This document shows positions 6,236 to 9,098 of a stretch of 9,098 bases of DNA, piece after piece. The first letter of the stretch is position 1, and every line of letters starts with the position of its first letter. Below the pieces are notes generated by a model that searched no databases, was not told the origin of the DNA, and saw only the letters and a program-made list of their open reading frames with translations. The position numbers and the translations under genes are program-made. Source of the DNA: JBARRO01 sp049644265. Lineage in GTDB: Bacteria > Bacteroidota > Ignavibacteria > UBA10030. The DNA lies in NCBI GenBank assembly GCA_049644265.1, contig JBARRO010000058.1, positions 1 to 9,098 on the forward strand, written 5' to 3'.

Positions 6236-9098
6236 GGTTTCTTGTTCACACTTTTCACATTGCTCATTTCTTCCGAGATTCCCCGCACGATCTTCCTGTC
6301 AACATACACCAGGAACCCTTCGACCGCTTTGCCCGGGTAGACGCCCTTGAGCACCGCCATGTATCCGAGAACCTGCATCCCGTGCTCTTCACTCTCTTCT
6401 CCCGTTTTGTAATCAAGCACCGTCACTTTGCTGTCCTGAACCATCACGCGATCCATGCGGTACAATTGTCCGTCCGACGTGACGAATTCCTGTTCATTCA
6501 GAACTTTGCCTGCTCTTGAAGGCAGAAAAAACTCCTTGATGCCAGGAGTTGTCAGCAGGGCCCGAAGGAGCGAAGAGGTTTGTTTCTCGTCGAAAACTGC
6601 CCCCGACTGTTTCTCGAGCTCGACGGCCTTGTTCACCGTTTCCGGAATATCCGTTTCGAGAACGTGAACACGTGCAAGAATCCTGTGAATCAATTCCCCG
6701 CGTTTTGTTTCCTCGAATGCGATGCGTTCCAGTTTTTCGTTTCGGCGAGTCTGTCGAATAGAATGATGGAACAGATTCACCGTTTCCTCCGTCGGAAGGG
6801 GCTGTATTGAAACAACCGGTTTCTGAGAAGGTTCGTATCCCGTTTCGGGGAAGAAAGAGGATGGTTCGGTGGCTTTTTCGTACTTCACGCTGACGACGTA
6901 CATTTCATCTTCCGCCCGGGTGAGAGCGACATAGAGTTTGTTCAGCTGATCCACGCGCTCTTGCAGATCTTTTTCCTGAAAGAGAGCGGCAAGTTCGGGT
7001 GCTTCCTCGGTTTCATCTGCGACAAGACGGATGAGCTCGATCCCTTCTTTTGTTTCCTGCATGAACAATCTGTTACGACGCAGCTGAACGTCGTACAGGA
7101 GAACGATGACAACTCTGAACCCCAACCCCTTCGCCTTGTGCACGGTCATGATCCTTACGGCATCGACGTCGGGTGGAACTTCGATATTCCAGTCCGCTTC
7201 CCTGCCCCGTTCCGCAGATTCGGCGAATCCGACAAACTCCTTAAGACTGTTTTCTCCACGTTCCTCGAACTTCATCACCACTTCAAGCAGCTTGAGCAAC
7301 GCCGCTTCCTCTTTGGGAGCAATCTCAAACGCACGGGTAATCTTGAGAACGTCAGACGCCAAATCATACAGAGGGACGTACCCGGCGAGGCCGAACAACT
7401 CATCAAAATATTTGTTCCACAGATCCGCAAATTCAGCCCTGAACTTCACATACAATGCGCCCGACGCAGCCTTGCTCGGGCGCGCATTGAACACGAAGCG
7501 TCGCAGATGTTCACGGGTTGTCTTCGAACGGTCAAGTTGCAGCAGCATGGAGAAGACATCTCCGAGGAGGAACGTTGCGAATGCAAGATCGTCGATCGGT
7601 GAATCAAGGAAACGGAGCAAGGCAAGGAGTTCCCCAACAACTTTTCTCGTCCGGATGTCGAGCGTGCTGTACGGAATAAACTCTATTCCTCCTTCGTTGA
7701 GCCAGCCGCTGACTTGGACGACATCCTGGTTTTCGGGCGTAAGGACTGCGATGTCGCGCAGAGAATGACCGCGCTGGCGGCATTCCTGAATGATTTCCAG
7801 GATTTTCGCCCGCTCGGGCCGGGTGTCGGTGTTTCCTTCCAGATACACTGTCTCGACATACCCTTTGTCTTTCGCTTCCTTCGGCACTTCCTGATGAAGG
7901 CTGGCCAGTCCTGTTTCCTGAGCCGCGCCGTTCGGCACACGCAAAGGAACGATGTTCCGGAATATGTCTTCATTGAACCGCACAAGATGTTCTTTGGTCC
8001 TGTAGTTCAGAGGAAGATCTTTTCGGGTATGCCGGACGGACGGGAAGACCTCTTCATCGGTTATTCGCTTCATGATGCGCCAGTCGGCTCCCCGGAACGA
8101 ATAGATGGACTGTTTCATGTCCCCGACAACGAACAGACTTCCATGCCCGGAGAGGGACTCTGCGATGAGGGGTTCAAGATTCTTCCATTGGATGGGAGAG
8201 GTGTCCTGAAACTCGTCGATCAGGTAGTGGTGGATTTTTTCGCCGAGGTTGAAATAGATTTCCGGAACATTGGCGCGCTCGATGGACCGCGCGAGCTTGT
8301 TCGCAACGTCGCCGATGAACATCTTGCCTTGTTGCCTGCGTATCTGGTCCAGTGTCTGTTGCAGGAATTCGTGCGTGCGCACGTACGGCTGGAAGAAGCT
8401 TCTCGCACGCAGGGTGATGAGCTCTGCGCGCAAACTGACAATACTTGCCCTGAGATCTTCCGTTTGATCCAATGTTGCTTTATATGCTTTGGTGGCGCTC
8501 TTGGTGAAAGGAGGATCGGCAAACTTGAGCTCGATGAGCCGGTCGAATTTCCGCAGCCGGGCTTCGGCCACGTAGTTCACAAAGCGTTGTGCTTTGGTCA
8601 GTCCCGACGCGTCAATGGCTTTGTCCAGTTTCAAGAGCAGATCTCTGAGGGTTTCCCCGGCGCGCTGCATTTCCCCGGCGTAGTTCTTCTTGCTCAGGTT
8701 TCCCGAGGCCTGAATAAGCTTCTGATAAAGATCTTTGACGTTCCTAGCCAGGTCCGCATAGGGATTCCATGCGTATTTCTTCGTGCTGCCGCGCAGGTAG
8801 GGAAGCAGGTCAATGAGATTGGTAAGCAGTCCGGCCGATTCCGTCCCTTCACCGACTCCCCGTGCGAATGCCTCGAACGCTTCGCTGAGCAGGGGCCGGC
8901 TGTCGAGCAGGATTTCGAAATCGGGAGTGAAGCCAAGCTCCAGTGCCGACGCTTTGAACACGCGCGCGAGGAAGCTGTCGATCGTTTGAACCTGGAATGC
9001 CGAATAGTCGTCCAGCGCCTCCTCGACGATCATCCCGGCCCTGGTGCGTAAAGTCTCCTCATCCAGGGAAACCAGCGGGCGAATGGATTGGATATCCT
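6232..9098 (-). CDS. addA: AddA-like UvrD-family helicase-nuclease, N-terminus beyond the window
   Basis: The frame is open to the right edge, giving 954 in-window residues. The Met at 9033 is not the start, because sequence continues upstream without a stop and Walker A (motif I) is still missing. Numbering from that Met, the motifs are: motif Ia-like QTIDSFLARVF (16-26); motif II DEFQDT (273-278); motif III GDMKQSIYSFRGAD (304-317); motif IV LNYRT (342-346); motif V VRIMTVHKAKGLGF (626-639); motif VI LYVALTRAEDEMYVV (700-714). A RecB-type nuclease follows, with H783, E849, D861 (RMDR), LDYKTG (873-878) and Q887/Y891. The protein is the ATP-driven 3'-5' motor and a nuclease of the AddAB break-processing complex. 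addB follows with a 4-bp stop/start overlap. The order addA then addB is the reverse of B. subtilis addB-addA. Confidence 0.96.
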   Translation of the reverse strand, partial: DIQSIRPLVSLDEETLRTRAGMIVEEALDDYSAFQVQTIDSFLARVFKASALELGFTPDFEILLDSRPLLSEAFEAFARGVGEGTESAGLLTNLIDLLPYLRGSTKKYAWNPYADLARNVKDLYQKLIQASGNLSKKNYAGEMQRAGETLRDLLLKLDKAIDASGLTKAQRFVNYVAEARLRKFDRLIELKFADPPFTKSATKAYKATLDQTEDLRASIVSLRAELITLRARSFFQPYVRTHEFLQQTLDQIRRQQGKMFIGDVANKLARSIERANVPEIYFNLGEKIHHYLIDEFQDTSPIQWKNLEPLIAESLSGHGSLFVVGDMKQSIYSFRGADWRIMKRITDEEVFPSVRHTRKDLPLNYRTKEHLVRFNEDIFRNIVPLRVPNGAAQETGLASLHQEVPKEAKDKGYVETVYLEGNTDTRPERAKILEIIQECRQRGHSLRDIAVLTPENQDVVQVSGWLNEGGIEFIPYSTLDIRTRKVVGELLALLRFLDSPIDDLAFATFLLGDVFSMLLQLDRSKTTREHLRRFVFNARPSKAASGALYVKFRAEFADLWNKYFDELFGLAGYVPLYDLASDVLKITRAFEIAPKEEAALLKLLEVVMKFEERGENSLKEFVGFAESAERGREADWNIEVPPDVDAVRIMTVHKAKGLGFRVVIVLLYDVQLRRNRLFMQETKEGIELIRLVADETEEAPELAALFQEKDLQERVDQLNKLYVALTRAEDEMYVVSVKYEKATEPSSFFPETGYEPSQKPVVSIQPLPTEETVNLFHHSIRQTRRNEKLERIAFEETKRGELIHRILARVHVLETDIPETVNKAVELEKQSGAVFDEKQTSSLLRALLTTPGIKEFFLPSRAGKVLNEQEFVTSDGQLYRMDRVMVQDSKVTVLDYKTGEESEEHGMQVLGYMAVLKGVYPGKAVEGFLVYVDRKIVRGISEEMSNVKSVNKKP

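Noticed and set aside
6961..7768. Two overlapping + strand open frames (213 and 220 codons) opposite addA
   Set aside because: They overlap each other and addA, and both are compositional shadows.
7714..9051. 445-codon open frame on the + strand opposite addA
   Set aside because: It lies wholly antisense to a gene with all helicase and nuclease motifs in order. Its translation has no recognisable domain, and it is explained by codon bias of the true frame.
2736..9098. A novel defence island built around the helicase-nuclease pair
   Set aside because: Motifs and the four-cysteine set identify ordinary AddA/AddB, and the neighbour is a nucleotide-metabolism deaminase. No effector, toxin or transposase is visible in the window.

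Overview
The window looks like a chromosomal housekeeping segment from an uncultured-type bacterium, most plausibly in the Bacteroidota/Chlorobiota/Ignavibacteria neighbourhood. This is an inference from three things: a Bacteroidota-style AddB without a recognisable Walker A, a DUF5700-like secreted metalloprotease, and intergenic DNA built from degenerate 7-bp repeats. No phage, transposase, CRISPR or obvious defence gene is present.

Layout from left to right. The C-terminal 62 codons of an unrecognised + strand protein (1-191) come first. They are followed by a heptad-repeat spacer and an intact tRNA-Gly(CCC) on the minus strand (286-357). Upstream of that tRNA, over 358-640, lie two tandem degenerate copies of its 5' half with flank. 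Each copy is interrupted at the same D-arm position by an identical 21-bp palindrome. Two + strand genes follow: a probable secreted HExxH zinc protease (749-1867) ending in a compound hairpin terminator, and a HAMP-like/GAF sensor protein without an output domain (2037-2732). From 2736 onward all genes are on the minus strand: a dCMP deaminase (2736-3176), a 245-bp heptad-repeat spacer, addB (3422-6235) and addA (6232 to beyond the right edge). The last two overlap by four bases (ATGA).

Functionally, AddA and AddB should form the RecBCD-type helicase-nuclease that processes double-strand breaks. Both subunits keep a PD-(D/E)XK nuclease, and AddB keeps the four-cysteine Fe-S set. The dCMP deaminase feeds dUMP/dTMP synthesis and may or may not be co-transcribed. 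The left half has no clear functional link to the right half.

The most unusual material is non-coding. It comprises the tandem tRNA-derived units with an embedded palindrome, and a 7-bp periodicity present in most of the spacer DNA between genes. The exception is the 1868-2036 gap, where I saw none. I see no convincing evidence for a new protein-based system.
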